DNA of 64,000 bases. Origin: DATEPR01 sp036273855 (lineage in GTDB: Bacteria; Actinomycetota; Actinomycetes; Mycobacteriales; Pseudonocardiaceae). The stretch covers positions 1 through 64,000 of the forward strand of contig DASUGU010000049.1 in NCBI GenBank assembly GCA_036273855.1, written 5' to 3'. Under the pieces are notes generated by a model that was given only the letters and a program-made list of their open reading frames with translations, did no database searches and was not told where the DNA came from. A program made the translations under genes and the position numbers. Position 1 is the first letter of the stretch; the number at the start of each line of letters is the position of its first letter. Shown here in pieces: positions 42,888 through 52,951 of this stretch.

Positions 42888-42933
42888 TCTCAGCGCGTTC
42901 TCAGTTCCGTGTCCGTTCTCAGCGCCATCTCAG
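42888..42933. promoter_or_regulatory. Two paired TCTCAG direct repeats (response-regulator boxes)
   Basis: TCTCAG at 42888, 42899, 42917 and 42928: two pairs, each start-to-start 11 bp, the pairs 18 bp apart. They lie 42-88 bp upstream of the LolA-like ATG and 42-87 bp upstream of the regulator GTG. Same pair as at 4338-4354 before sigE. Confidence 0.65.
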
Positions 42934-42975
42934 GTGGCCGGGTGCACGCTCGGAGGCATCGGAGAAGGAGGAGGA

Positions 42976-44031
42976 ATGATCCGCAGGAAAGCAACAGTGG
43001 GGGTCGCCGCGATCGGTGTGGTGGCGGGCGCGGTGGCGCTCGGCTTCGTGGCCGCACCGGCCGGGGCGGGACAGTCGCCGACCCTGCCGCCGACCACACC
43101 GGCCGCGCTGGTCCAGTCGGTACTGACGGCCAAACTGCCGGCCATGTCCGGCACGGTCGAGATCGACAACAACCTCGGCCTGCCGTCCGTGCCCGGCCTG
43201 CCGGCACAGGCCGCGAACGGGAACAGCCAGATCAGGGTGTGGACCGACGGGGACGACCGCACCCGGATCGCGATTCCCGGCGCGAGCAGCGAGCAGACCG
43301 TCGTGGACACGGGCAGCACCGTCTACCTGTGGGATTCGACGGACCGCACGGTCGTCGAGCACTCGGTGCGCGACGGGCGGGCCCACGCGAAGCAGCAGAT
43401 GGACCAGCGTGACATCGACCCGGCCACCGCCGCCCGGGACCTGGTCGGCGCCGTGCGCGCCACCAGCACCGTGACCGTCGACGGCACCGACGTGGTCGCC
43501 GGCCGCCCGGCCTACGACCTGGTGCTCACGCCCAAGCCGGACCAGCGCACGCTGCTGCGTGAGGTGCGGATCTCGGTGGACGCGCAGACCAGGATGCCGC
43601 TGCGGCTGACCGTGCTGTCGGACAACACCGACACGCCGGCCATCCAGGTCGGGTTCTCCAGCGTGTCGCTCGGCGCGCAGGACCCGTCGCTGTTCACGTT
43701 CACCGTGCCGGCGGGTGCCACCGTCGTCAACGGTGACAAGAACGACGACAAGCCGGGCAAGGTCGCCGATGCCACCCGCCCGACCGTGGTCGGCAACGGC
43801 TGGGACACGGTGCTCGTCGCACATGTGCCCACCGAGTCGTCCGGCAGCACGGGTCCCAACGAGATGCTCGGTCTGGTCAAGCAGTTCGGCACCCCGGTGC
43901 ACGGCTCGTGGGGTTCCGGCTGGGTCGTCGGTACCAGCGTCGGCAACGCGCTGATCACGTCCGACGGCCGCATCGCGGTCGGGTTCGTGCCGCAGCAGGT
44001 GCTCACCCAGGCGTTGGGTAGCGCCAAGTGA
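42976..44031 (+). CDS. Secreted LolA/LppX-type protein (DUF2092-like)
   Basis: Seen: 351 aa; signal peptide 1-30 (VVAGAVALGFVAAPAGAG), then a lipoprotein-carrier-like beta domain (about 40-235: MSGTVEIDNNLGLP, TVYLWDSTDRTVVEH, DLVLTPK, DAQTRMPLRLTV) and a C-terminal ~100-residue extension. No lipobox Cys. ATG 42976 follows GGAGGAGGA. Known: the LolA fold binds acyl chains. Inferred: exported lipid-binding partner of the following ABC transporter, whose GTG overlaps its stop. Confidence 0.83.
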   Translation: MIRRKATVGVAAIGVVAGAVALGFVAAPAGAGQSPTLPPTTPAALVQSVLTAKLPAMSGTVEIDNNLGLPSVPGLPAQAANGNSQIRVWTDGDDRTRIAIPGASSEQTVVDTGSTVYLWDSTDRTVVEHSVRDGRAHAKQQMDQRDIDPATAARDLVGAVRATSTVTVDGTDVVAGRPAYDLVLTPKPDQRTLLREVRISVDAQTRMPLRLTVLSDNTDTPAIQVGFSSVSLGAQDPSLFTFTVPAGATVVNGDKNDDKPGKVADATRPTVVGNGWDTVLVAHVPTESSGSTGPNEMLGLVKQFGTPVHGSWGSGWVVGTSVGNALITSDGRIAVGFVPQQVLTQALGSAK

Positions 44032-45035
44032 CCACAGGGGGAACGGCCGTCCAGGCCGGTACGGGGGTGGGCGCCGACACGCAGGCGCCCACCCCGGTGG
44101 GGGTCGCGGCCCGCACGACCGGGCTGCGCAAGGTGTTCCGGGGGACCGTCGCCGTCGACCACCTCGATCTTGAGGTGCCAGCCGGCAGCGTGCTGGGCAT
44201 GTTGGGCCCCAACGGTTCCGGCAAGACAACCACGATCCGCATGCTGCTCGGCCTGGTCCGCCCCACCGAGGGCGACGTCGAGTTGCTCGGCCAGCCGATG
44301 CCCGACGGTGCCGCCCACGCGCTGCCCAGGGTCGGCGCGCTCGTCGAGGGCCCGGGTTTCCACCCGTTCCTGTCCGGTGAGGACAACCTGCGCCGGGTCG
44401 CGGCCGCCGAACCGCTGCTGGCCACCAAGGACGTCCACCGGTCGGTGTCCGACGCGCTGGACCGGGTCGGCCTCGTCGCCGCCCGGCACCGCAAGTTCCG
44501 GGCCTACTCGCTGGGCATGAAGCAGCGGCTCGGCCTGGCCGCGGCACTGCTCGTGCCGCGCGAGCTGGTCGTGCTGGACGAGCCGACCAACGGGCTCGAC
44601 CCGGCGGGCACGCGGGAGATCCGCAAGGTGGTCGCGGAACTGCACGCGGCCGGGACGACGGTGCTGGTGTCGTCGCACCTGCTGTCCGAGGTCGAGGCGA
44701 CGTGCACCCACGTCGCCGTGCTGCACCGGGGGAACGTGGTCGCCCAGGGGGAACTGGCGCCACTGCTGGAAGCCGGCAACCCCACCCTGCTGGTCACCAC
44801 GCCGGCGCGTAATGAGGGGGTAGAAGCGTTGCGGGACAACAGGATCGGCGTCCGCCTGGTGGACGAAGGCCTGCTGGTGGACCTGGCGGGCACGTCGGCG
44901 CCCGCCGTCGTGGAGACGTTGGTGCGGTCCGGCGTACCGGTGCACGAGGCCCGCAGGCAGCGGGCCGATCTCGAGGAACTGTTCGCCCGGCTCACCGAGT
45001 CGGCGCCGGACGACACCCCGGAGGTGGACCGATGA
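44028..45035 (+). CDS. ABC transporter ATP-binding protein
   Basis: Seen: 335 aa; Walker A GPNGSGKTT, Q-loop region, signature YSLGMKQRLG (LSGGQ replaced by SLGMK as in the NatA/DrrA group), Walker B LVVLDEPTNGLDP, H-loop SSHLLSE. GTG 44028 overlaps the LolA-like stop (GTGA); its own stop overlaps the permease ATG (ATGA). Known: exporter-type ATPase. Inferred: powers extraction or export of an envelope lipid or antimicrobial compound with the two neighbours. Confidence 0.92.
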   Translation: MTTGGTAVQAGTGVGADTQAPTPVGVAARTTGLRKVFRGTVAVDHLDLEVPAGSVLGMLGPNGSGKTTTIRMLLGLVRPTEGDVELLGQPMPDGAAHALPRVGALVEGPGFHPFLSGEDNLRRVAAAEPLLATKDVHRSVSDALDRVGLVAARHRKFRAYSLGMKQRLGLAAALLVPRELVVLDEPTNGLDPAGTREIRKVVAELHAAGTTVLVSSHLLSEVEATCTHVAVLHRGNVVAQGELAPLLEAGNPTLLVTTPARNEGVEALRDNRIGVRLVDEGLLVDLAGTSAPAVVETLVRSGVPVHEARRQRADLEELFARLTESAPDDTPEVDR

Positions 45036-45889
45036 CCGCGGCGACGCTGGCCGTCACCCCCACTGTCCGCTCCGCGACCAGCGCACCGATGGGCCGGCTG
45101 CTGCGGTCGGAACTGAGGTGGGTGTTCAAGCGGCCCCGCACGTGGATCGCGCTGACCCTGCTCGGCCTGGTGCCCGTGGTGATCGCGATCGGCACCCGCG
45201 TCGGTGGCAGCGGCGACCGCGGCGGACCGGGCCTGATCGGCGACCTGATCGGCAACGGGTTCGTGCTGCCCATCGTGGCGCTGACCGTCACGCTGGCCGT
45301 GCTGCTGCCGCTGGTCGGCGCCATGTGGTCGGCCGACGCGCTGGCCGGCGAGGCGGCGCACAGCACGCTGCGGTACCTGCTGGTGGCGCCGGTCGGGCGG
45401 GTGCGGCTGCTGGTGGTGAAGACGTTCGGCGTGGCCACGGCCGTGCTGACGGCAGCTGTGCTGATCTCGGTGGTCGGCATGATCACCGGGTACCTGGTGT
45501 TCGGGTCGCACGAGTTGCTGACGCTGTCCGGGACCACGCTGAGCTTCGGTGACGCGCTGGCCAGGGTGGCGATCGCCGCCGGGTGGGTGGCCGTGCAGGT
45601 GTGGGCGGTGTGCGCGGTGGCGCTGGCCGTGTCGGCGTGTACCGAGCACCCGATGGTGGTCATGGCGGCGACGCTGGCCGGTGCGGTGGTGTTGGGGGTG
45701 CTGGCCAACATTCCGGCGCTGGACTGGTTGCAGCCGTACCTGCTGACCAACTCGTGGGCGTCGCTGACGGACGTGCTGCGCGATCCGATGCCGACCGGCG
45801 GACTGCTGCACGGGTTGGCGTTGGCCGGTTCGTATGCCCTGATCGGCTGGTCGCTGGCGTTGGCTCGCGTGGTGACGAAGGACGGCTAG
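45032..45889 (+). CDS. ABC-2-type transporter permease
   Basis: Seen: 285 aa with six hydrophobic segments, ELRWVFKRPRTWIALTLLGL at the first helix, and an ADALAGEAAHSTLRYLLVAPVGR loop typical of ABC-2 permeases. ATG 45032 overlaps the ATPase stop. Known: forms the membrane channel with the DrrA/NatA-like ATPase. Its TAG stop lies inside the TAGGGT -10 element of the next gene. Confidence 0.88.
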   Translation: MTAATLAVTPTVRSATSAPMGRLLRSELRWVFKRPRTWIALTLLGLVPVVIAIGTRVGGSGDRGGPGLIGDLIGNGFVLPIVALTVTLAVLLPLVGAMWSADALAGEAAHSTLRYLLVAPVGRVRLLVVKTFGVATAVLTAAVLISVVGMITGYLVFGSHELLTLSGTTLSFGDALARVAIAAGWVAVQVWAVCAVALAVSACTEHPMVVMAATLAGAVVLGVLANIPALDWLQPYLLTNSWASLTDVLRDPMPTGGLLHGLALAGSYALIGWSLALARVVTKDG

Positions 45890-45898
45890 GGTCGTGGC

Positions 45899-46195
45899 AT
45901 GAGTGCGCTACTCGGTGACGATGCCATCCAGCAGGGTCTGGCCGGACTGACCGGTTGGGAACGGGACGGCCAGACCCTGGTCCGCACGGTCGAGTTGGAC
46001 GACTTCCCGCAGGCCATCCAGGTGGTCGACCGGGTCGCCGTGCTGGCCGAGCAGGCCAACCACCATCCCGACATCGACATCCGCTGGCGGACGCTGACGT
46101 TCCGGTGCAGCACCCATTCCGAAGGCGGCCTCACCCAGGCGGACCTGGATCTGGCCGGCGCCATCGACGCGGCGGTCACCCGGATCCAGGGCTGA
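45899..46195 (+). CDS. 4a-hydroxytetrahydrobiopterin dehydratase (pterin carbinolamine dehydratase)
   Basis: Seen: 98 aa with the PCD signature EQANHHPDIDIRW (catalytic His pair) and a final DLDLAGAIDAAV helix. ATG 45899 stands 6 nt after TAGGGT and lacks a Shine-Dalgarno sequence (leaderless). Known: dehydrates 4a-hydroxytetrahydropterin. Context: paired convergently with pimE, as Rv1159A/Rv1159; 20-bp 3' overlap. Confidence 0.92.
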   Translation: MSALLGDDAIQQGLAGLTGWERDGQTLVRTVELDDFPQAIQVVDRVAVLAEQANHHPDIDIRWRTLTFRCSTHSEGGLTQADLDLAGAIDAAVTRIQG

Positions 46196-47426
46196 GCGTC
46201 AACTCCCGGCCGGTGCCCGGCTCCGTCGCGCGCTGCTTGTTGTGCAGCACGACGGCGACCGTGATCAGCGTGAACAGCCCGACCACCGGATAGATCCAGC
46301 CCAGCGCCGACAGGTACCACGGCCGGGAGATCACCCAGATGGATGGCTGCATGTCGAGCAGGAACGACACCACATAGCTGCCGGTCGCGACCAGCCAGGC
46401 GATGGCGCAGATGATCGTCAGCCGCTGCCCGGCGGCCCGCCCGTAGACCAGCCACAGGAGTGCGGGCACCACCCACACCCAGTGGTGGCTCCAGGAGATC
46501 GGCGACACCAGCAGCGTGAAGAACTGCACGACGACGATCCCGATCAGGGTGTCGCCGGCGCGGACGGCCGCGCGCAGCGCGAAGAACGTCAGGACGGCGG
46601 CGATGGCGGCCGCGACGAGCCAGTAGGGCCCGGAGCCGACGTCGTAGCCGAGGGTGCGGGTGAGGGCGGCGCGCAGCGACTGGTTGATGGCGGAGCCGAC
46701 GGGCCCGATGCGGTTGGTTTCGACCAGTAGGTGGAACCAGTAGAGCCGGGACTGGGCCGGTGAGATGACGTAGGCGACGGCCACCGTGCCGGCGAAGGCG
46801 ACGGCCGACCAGATGGCCGCGGTCCACCGTTTGGTGGCCAGGAAGTAAATGCCGGACAGGGCAGGTGTGAGCTTGATGCCCGCGGTCAACCCCACACTGA
46901 GCCCGGACAGACCGGGCCGAGTGCTGGCCATGCCGGCCAGGACGATGACGGCGAGAACGATGTTGATCTGGCCGTAGTTGAGGTTGGTCCGGACGGGTTC
47001 CAGCCAGAGCGCCAGGGCCGTCCAGAACATGGCCCGCCGCCGCCACACGTCGTCGGTTTGCCCGGTCGTGTCGTCCCGCGCGATGAGGCGCAGGGAGAGC
47101 CGGACCAGCCACCAGAGGCAGGCGACCGAGATCAGTTGCCACAGCCAGCGGACGGCGACCCAGGGCAGGTAGCTGAGGGGGATGAAGACGACGGCGGCGA
47201 AGGGCGGGTAGGTGAACGGGAGCGGGAATTGCTGGGAGAAGTGGGCCAGATGCCAGTCGTAGAGGGTGCCGTGGAGCAGGAAGGGCGAGCCGTTCCGGTA
47301 GACCATCAGGTCGACCATGGTCATCTTCGCCTGAGAGGCGACCAGGGCGAACTGAATCAGGACGGAGGCGCCGAGCAGCCACGGGGCCACGGCAAGAACC
47401 CGAGCCTCAATGGCACGCACGTTCAC
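46176..47426 (-). CDS. pimE: GT87 polyprenol-phosphate-mannose mannosyltransferase (PimE-like)
   Basis: Seen: 416 aa, about 10 membrane helices; GT-C features include MVDLMVYRNGS (catalytic Asp loop), FTYPPFAA, NYGQINIVLA, GLTAGIKLTP and SPISWSHHWVW. GTG 47426 has GGAGAG about 10 nt upstream. Known: PimE adds the fifth mannose (alpha-1,2) to phosphatidylinositol mannosides on the outer membrane face. Assignment rests on family plus position beside PCD and the MutT-like gene. LpqW (34896) is thought to direct PIM intermediates in mycobacteria. Confidence 0.83.
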   Translation of the reverse strand: MNVRAIEARVLAVAPWLLGASVLIQFALVASQAKMTMVDLMVYRNGSPFLLHGTLYDWHLAHFSQQFPLPFTYPPFAAVVFIPLSYLPWVAVRWLWQLISVACLWWLVRLSLRLIARDDTTGQTDDVWRRRAMFWTALALWLEPVRTNLNYGQINIVLAVIVLAGMASTRPGLSGLSVGLTAGIKLTPALSGIYFLATKRWTAAIWSAVAFAGTVAVAYVISPAQSRLYWFHLLVETNRIGPVGSAINQSLRAALTRTLGYDVGSGPYWLVAAAIAAVLTFFALRAAVRAGDTLIGIVVVQFFTLLVSPISWSHHWVWVVPALLWLVYGRAAGQRLTIICAIAWLVATGSYVVSFLLDMQPSIWVISRPWYLSALGWIYPVVGLFTLITVAVVLHNKQRATEPGTGRELTLSPGSG

Positions 47427-48101
47427 AGTCCCGCTCTCCCCCTGTTCAACGGTTCCCGGCCACCAGCCCCACCAGCAGCCCCAATCCACTTCCGACCAAC
47501 CAGCACCGAGCCCGACCGCCGGCACCGGCCGAACTGCCACTGGCAACAGCCCAACCCAACACCAGTTGCCAACCCCAGCACCAGCGTCAGCCAGCACCGC
47601 TCAGCTGCCAAACCCGGCGCCAGCGTCAGCCCAAGGTGCCAACTCCAGCACCCGCGCCAACTCCGGCACCAGCCCTACCGCCAAACCCTCAGCACCAGCA
47701 CCAACCCGGCACCTGCACCGGCCCGGCCTGGCAACAAAGTCACCAGCACCGACGGCCGCCGCACCAGCACCAGCCTGCACCGGACCCCGCCACGAGCCCA
47801 GCGCAACCAGCCCAAGCCCGGGGCCAAGACCAAGGCACCAGCCGCCGACCACAGCCACCAAGCTCGGCACAACCCGGTCCCGGTCGCCGTAGCCGACCCG
47901 AGAGACGCGTGGTCCCCCATCCAGTGTGCCGGTCCAGCGGAGCCACAAACTACCTGGCCGTCACCCAGCCGGGTGTCCCCACCTGTGAGCTGCCCAACTC
48001 CAGGCCACCCACAGCCAGGCCACACGTCTGCCGAAGTGAAAGGTGCCCCACCCAACTCCTGGCCACACGGCCGTAACCCGATCAACTCCAAGGACCCTGG
48101 C
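47427..48101. other. C-rich, T-poor low-complexity tract
   Basis: Plus strand roughly 45% C, 20% G and under 10% T in sampled lines, built from degenerate CCAGCACC/CAACCC-like words. All three plus frames stay open but encode only Pro/Thr/Ser/Gln-rich sequence with no start plus ribosome-binding site that stands out. I see no convincing gene. Mycobacteria have Ala/Pro-rich hypothetical genes (Rv1157c, Rv1158c) at this place. Confidence 0.55.
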
Positions 48102-48644
48102 ATGCCCCTCAGCACCACCCCGACCGCCCAGCACCCGCTCCCCACCACTCAGCACTCCACCGCAACTGGCGACGCCGAGCACGACCGCACCCCAGCAGGC
48201 CACAGCGCCATCCCAAGCCGCTCAGCGACCCGCCGCACCGCAACCGACCACTGCACCATTGCTCAGCCCAACCCCACCACCGAACACCACACCACCACCG
48301 GACGCGACACCACCACCGCACGGGACACCAGCACCGCCCGCGACACCAGCACCCGGCGCCACATCAGGAGCCGAATCGCCACCAGCGCAGCCGCCATCAC
48401 CGCCCTACTGGCCATTCTCCTCACCACCCTGGCTCTCCCGGCTCAGGCAGCCACCAACAGCGCCAACACAGGCAGCGGCATCGGTACCCAGCAGACACAC
48501 CACCCGGTGGCCAGCCGCCCCGCTGACCCTGCGGACGCCCTCACCGTCGGCGCCCTCAGCCTGGCCGGCATTGTCGCCACAGCAGCGGGCGTCCTCTGGT
48601 ACACCGCCCGCACCCGCCGCACCGTCGACCCAGACCACAGCTAG
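48102..48644 (+). CDS. Possible exported, membrane-anchored small protein
   Basis: Seen: 180-aa frame from ATG 48102 (AAGGA 9 nt upstream) to TAG. The first ~90 residues are Thr/His/Arg-rich low complexity with TTxRDTSTARDTST repeats. Then comes a clear hydrophobic segment with signal-peptide-like end (AAITALLAILLTTLALPAQA), ~40 polar residues, and a C-terminal helix SLAGIVATAAGVLWY followed by TARTRR. GC3 is high in the last 90 codons. The true start could be near the hydrophobic segment. No family recognised. Confidence 0.45.
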   Translation: MPLSTTPTAQHPLPTTQHSTATGDAEHDRTPAGHSAIPSRSATRRTATDHCTIAQPNPTTEHHTTTGRDTTTARDTSTARDTSTRRHIRSRIATSAAAITALLAILLTTLALPAQAATNSANTGSGIGTQQTHHPVASRPADPADALTVGALSLAGIVATAAGVLWYTARTRRTVDPDHS

Positions 48645-49384
48645 CGCACGAGCAGACCGCGACAACCGCACTTCGCCAGCACCCGCCCACGGACAACCCA
48701 GCGCACGCGGCACCACAACACGGCCTAGCCAGTCAGCCGCCAGGCGGCCAACCACAAAAGCGACCAACCACCAGCCGTGACTACCCGACCGCGCAACAAG
48801 CCAGCATCGTCCACGGGCACCGCACCACGCCGCGCCGAACCAACAGGCCCGCCCAAGCGGACGGAGCGAACCCCAGCAGCCAGTGAGACCGGCCAGCGCG
48901 AGCCGCCAACGGGAGCGGCCGGCTCAGGCCGCCAACGGGAGCGGCCAGCCCGGGTGGCCACTGGGACCGGCTAGCGCGAGCAGCCAACGGGAGCAGCCAG
49001 CCCGAGCGGCCAGTAGGAGCAGCCCGGGCGGCCATCCCGCACCCGCAATCCGCGCTGGCGACCCACGCAGGCGATCCGAGCAGGCGATCCGAGCAGGCGA
49101 TCCGAGCGCCAACACGGCGCTCAAGCCCGCGGACCAAGGCCAGCCAACCAGGTCCCCAGCCGACCATCGCTCAACGCGAACGCCCCGAACAGCACGCCGC
49201 GAATCACGGGCCCAACCCGGGCTGGCCGAATCACACCCGCCGAGAACCGACCGAATCACGGCCGACCTGGACTGCCGAACTACAGACCCGACCCGGACCG
49301 CCGAGACGCGCCCCCAACCAGAACCGGCCGAATCACAGCCCGACCCAGATCGGCCGAATCAATCCCCGACCAGAGCCGGCCGCA
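48645..49384. repeat. Degenerate short tandem repeats in the pre-ychF gap
   Basis: Contains variants of GCCAACGGGAGCGGCCAGC at about 48905-49030, three direct copies of GCAGGCGATCCGA (about 49071-49105) and CGACCAGAGCCGGCCGAATCA-like units at 49250-49390. No gene is supported on either strand; the open frames are low-complexity. Confidence 0.5.
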
Positions 49385-50482
<1,098 letters not shown>

Positions 50483-50740
50483 GACCGACCAGTCTAGTTG
50501 GCCACCGCTCCAACCATGCCGGCCCGGTCGTGCCCGACCATCGATGACGTCGCCTGCGGCGCTCAGCGCCGCCCACTGGGCCGGCTGATCGACACCGCCC
50601 GGTCGCCTCGCCCATCTGCCATGTCTCACCTCCGTTCCTGTGCCCGTCTACCTGTTGTTTTCCGGCCGCCGCCACTCGGCCGACAGGACCAAGGTAGATC
50701 GACTTGGCCCGTGAGCGCCGCCGATCGGCCGATTTCTCAC

Positions 50741-50756
50741 TCGAACGTGTGTTCGA
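50741..50756 (+). promoter_or_regulatory. LexA (SOS) box upstream of rmuC
   Basis: TCGAACGTGTGTTCGA is a perfect 16-bp dyad matching the actinobacterial/mycobacterial SOS box TCGAAC-N4-GTTCGA. It lies 69 bp before the rmuC ATG, overlapping the likely promoter (TAGTGC/TATTTG follow within 10 bp). Confidence 0.75.
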
Positions 50757-50824
50757 TAGTGCTATTTGCGGCAAGTGGCGCGATGATCGAAAGAGGACCG
50801 AATGCGAGAGGGAGGACACGGGAC

Positions 50825-51760
50825 ATGACAGCGGTGATCAGCATCGTCGCCGCCGCGCTGGTGCTGCTGCTGGGCGCCGCGATCGTGCTGTTCTGGCGGC
50901 TGTACCAGGACAGCGCCCGGCGCGCCGAGGCTGCGATGGAGATGGTCCAGGCCGAGCGGGCCAGGGTCGACCAGCAGCAGGCGGCGCTGCAGCGCTACGA
51001 GGTGGCGTTCGCGTCCATCAGCGGACGGGGCGAGTTGGGCGAGCGTGTCCTGGTGGAGACCGCCCGCGCACTCGGCCTGCGCGAAGACCTGCATTTCACG
51101 GTGCAGACCGATCTCGCCGGCGGGGGCACGGTCCGACCGGACCTGGTGCTCATGGTCGGTGGGGGGCGGCGGGTGCCGGTGGACGCCAAGATGAGCATGG
51201 CGTGCTGGGCCGAGGCGACCGAGACGAACGACTCCGCCGAGCGTGCCGACGCCTTGCGCGTCCACGTGCGAAACATCCGCTCACGGGCCGCCGAACTCGC
51301 CGGCAAGGGCTATCAACGCTGGGCCGATGCGATCTACGGCACGATCATGTTCGTGCCGTCCGACGCGGCAGTGGTCGCCGCACTGGACACCGATCCGGAG
51401 TTACTCCGGTGGCTCATGGACCGGCGGGTGTTCCTCTGTGGACCGACGGGGTTCGCCGTGGTGGCGTCGGCTGCGCTCTTCGCGGCGACCGACCGGGCGA
51501 TCGCCGAGGACGTGGAGTTGGTCAGGATCCAGGCCGCGTCCGCCCATCGGTCGGCCGGTGGCGCGGTGGACGCCTTCAACCTGTCCAGCACGCACCTGCA
51601 GCGGTTCATCGCGGCGCGCCGCCGTGAACTCGATGCCCTGGAGACGTTCCGCAGCTCGGTGCAGCCGCTGACCGAAGCTGCCGCGAGTCCGACGCCGCTG
51701 GCAGCCATCCGGCGACAGGAGGAGGTGGCCGCCGGCATCCCGCCGGCCGTGGGTGAGTGA
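50825..51760 (+). CDS. rmuC: DNA recombination protein RmuC-family nuclease
   Basis: Seen: 311 aa; an N-terminal membrane helix (about 4-24), a short coiled coil (30-60), then the RmuC core with RGELGERVLVETARALGL, RPDLVLMVGGGRRVPVDAKM (PD-D/ExK-like, Asp and Lys visible) and AIYGTIMFVPSDAAV. It is shorter than E. coli RmuC, with only a short coiled coil. ATG 50825 has GGAGG 8 nt upstream. Known: limits inversion at repeats; mechanism unclear. Inferred: SOS-controlled through the LexA box. Confidence 0.85.
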   Translation: MTAVISIVAAALVLLLGAAIVLFWRLYQDSARRAEAAMEMVQAERARVDQQQAALQRYEVAFASISGRGELGERVLVETARALGLREDLHFTVQTDLAGGGTVRPDLVLMVGGGRRVPVDAKMSMACWAEATETNDSAERADALRVHVRNIRSRAAELAGKGYQRWADAIYGTIMFVPSDAAVVAALDTDPELLRWLMDRRVFLCGPTGFAVVASAALFAATDRAIAEDVELVRIQAASAHRSAGGAVDAFNLSSTHLQRFIAARRRELDALETFRSSVQPLTEAAASPTPLAAIRRQEEVAAGIPPAVGE

Positions 51761-51985
51761 CAGCCACGCCACTGTTAACCGGTATGTGACCCACGACCAT
51801 CACACTGGAGGTGACCAGCGAACGACACAAAACGGGTGTATAACGCATCGATCACGCCAACCGGCCAGACAGGACACAACCAGGCGACCGAATTGGCTAC
51901 GGTGTGGACACACAGCCGACCCCTGCGAGGACGCATTGAACACGACATCGTCGGGCGCCGTGCCGCGACTGGGTAGCGAGGAGAC

Positions 51986-52951
51986 ATGGTGACAGCTACC
52001 CACGATCGGCGGCGCGATCCGCGTGCGAGGGTCAATGCCCTCCAGGAGTGGGGCCAGCGCTCGGCGTTCGGCGCCGCACGCGGTTGGCCCTGGTGGGGTG
52101 CTGTGCTGTTGGCACTCGGCCTGTCGATCGTCGGCGCGTTCATCGACATGCACCTCTCGGGCAACCTCAGCAAGGTTTTCGAGGGCGCCTACTTCCTGGG
52201 GTGCGTCGGGGCTGTGTGCCTGGTTCGGCGGCGGAGCGTGTTCGGCCCGATGGTGCAACCACCGCTGGTCCTGGCCGTGACCATCCCGGTGGTCGTGCTG
52301 TTGACCAAGGGCATGCCGGCGGGCTCCGGCTTGACCGCCAAGCTGTTGGCCCTGGGCGTACCGCTGGTCACCGGGTTCCCGACGATGGCGATCACCACGG
52401 GCGCGACGGTGGTGATCGGCGGGATCAGGTACCTGGTGCAGCGGAAGCCGATCGGTCTGAAGGACGAAGACGACTGGGACGATCGCGACGACCGGGGTGA
52501 CGCCCGGCGGCGTCCGGCGGACCGTGGTGCGGGCGAGCGTGGTGCGGGCGAGCGTGGTGCGGATCGCGACGCCAAGCGCGGTGCGCGCCCGGCGTCGAGC
52601 CGGCCACGTCCGGGCAGCGGTTCTGGTGGTAAGCCGGCGGCTGGGCGGACCTCAGGTGATGACCGTGACAACCCGCGGGAGCGGGGCCGGGCTCCACAAG
52701 GCCGTAGTCGCGGTGAGTCATCCGGGCGAGATGATCGCCCGGCGCGGTCCAGTGGTGAGCGGGATCGTGGCCAGGCGCGGGAACGGGACCCGGAGCGTCG
52801 GACCTCGCGCGATCGCTCGCAGGGTGATCGCGGTCAGAGCTCGAAGGGTCAGAGTCGGGATCGGGGCCAAGCGCCTCGGGGTAGTGCTCGGCCGTCCCGG
52901 GATGACGGTCGACGTCAACCGCCGCCTCGGCGTCGCGACGAGGACCGCTGA
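51986..52951 (+). CDS. DUF6542 membrane protein with Arg/Asp-rich tail
   Basis: Seen: 321 aa; residues ~32-150 hold four hydrophobic helices of the DUF6542 type (GWPWWGAVLLALGLSIVGAF, VFGPMVQPPLVLAV). Residues ~160-321 are a disordered Arg/Asp/Gly/Ser tail with RGAGERGAGERGAD repeats. ATG 51986 has AGGAG close upstream. Known: sits next to ispH and ychF in many actinobacteria (Rv1111c); function unknown. Inferred: the tail may bind nucleic acid or acidic partners. Confidence 0.85.
   Translation: MVTATHDRRRDPRARVNALQEWGQRSAFGAARGWPWWGAVLLALGLSIVGAFIDMHLSGNLSKVFEGAYFLGCVGAVCLVRRRSVFGPMVQPPLVLAVTIPVVVLLTKGMPAGSGLTAKLLALGVPLVTGFPTMAITTGATVVIGGIRYLVQRKPIGLKDEDDWDDRDDRGDARRRPADRGAGERGAGERGADRDAKRGARPASSRPRPGSGSGGKPAAGRTSGDDRDNPRERGRAPQGRSRGESSGRDDRPARSSGERDRGQARERDPERRTSRDRSQGDRGQSSKGQSRDRGQAPRGSARPSRDDGRRQPPPRRRDEDR

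Noticed and set aside
47410..47892. 160-codon Pro/Ala/Ser-rich plus frame starting in the pimE 5' end
   Set aside because: All three frames are open in this skewed tract, the start lies antisense to pimE, and there is no signal peptide or ribosome-binding site.
51761..51985. 79-codon frame between rmuC and the DUF6542 gene
   Set aside because: Begins inside rmuC, lacks a ribosome-binding site and has no recognisable sequence; the stretch more likely holds the DUF6542 promoter (TACGGT at 51898).
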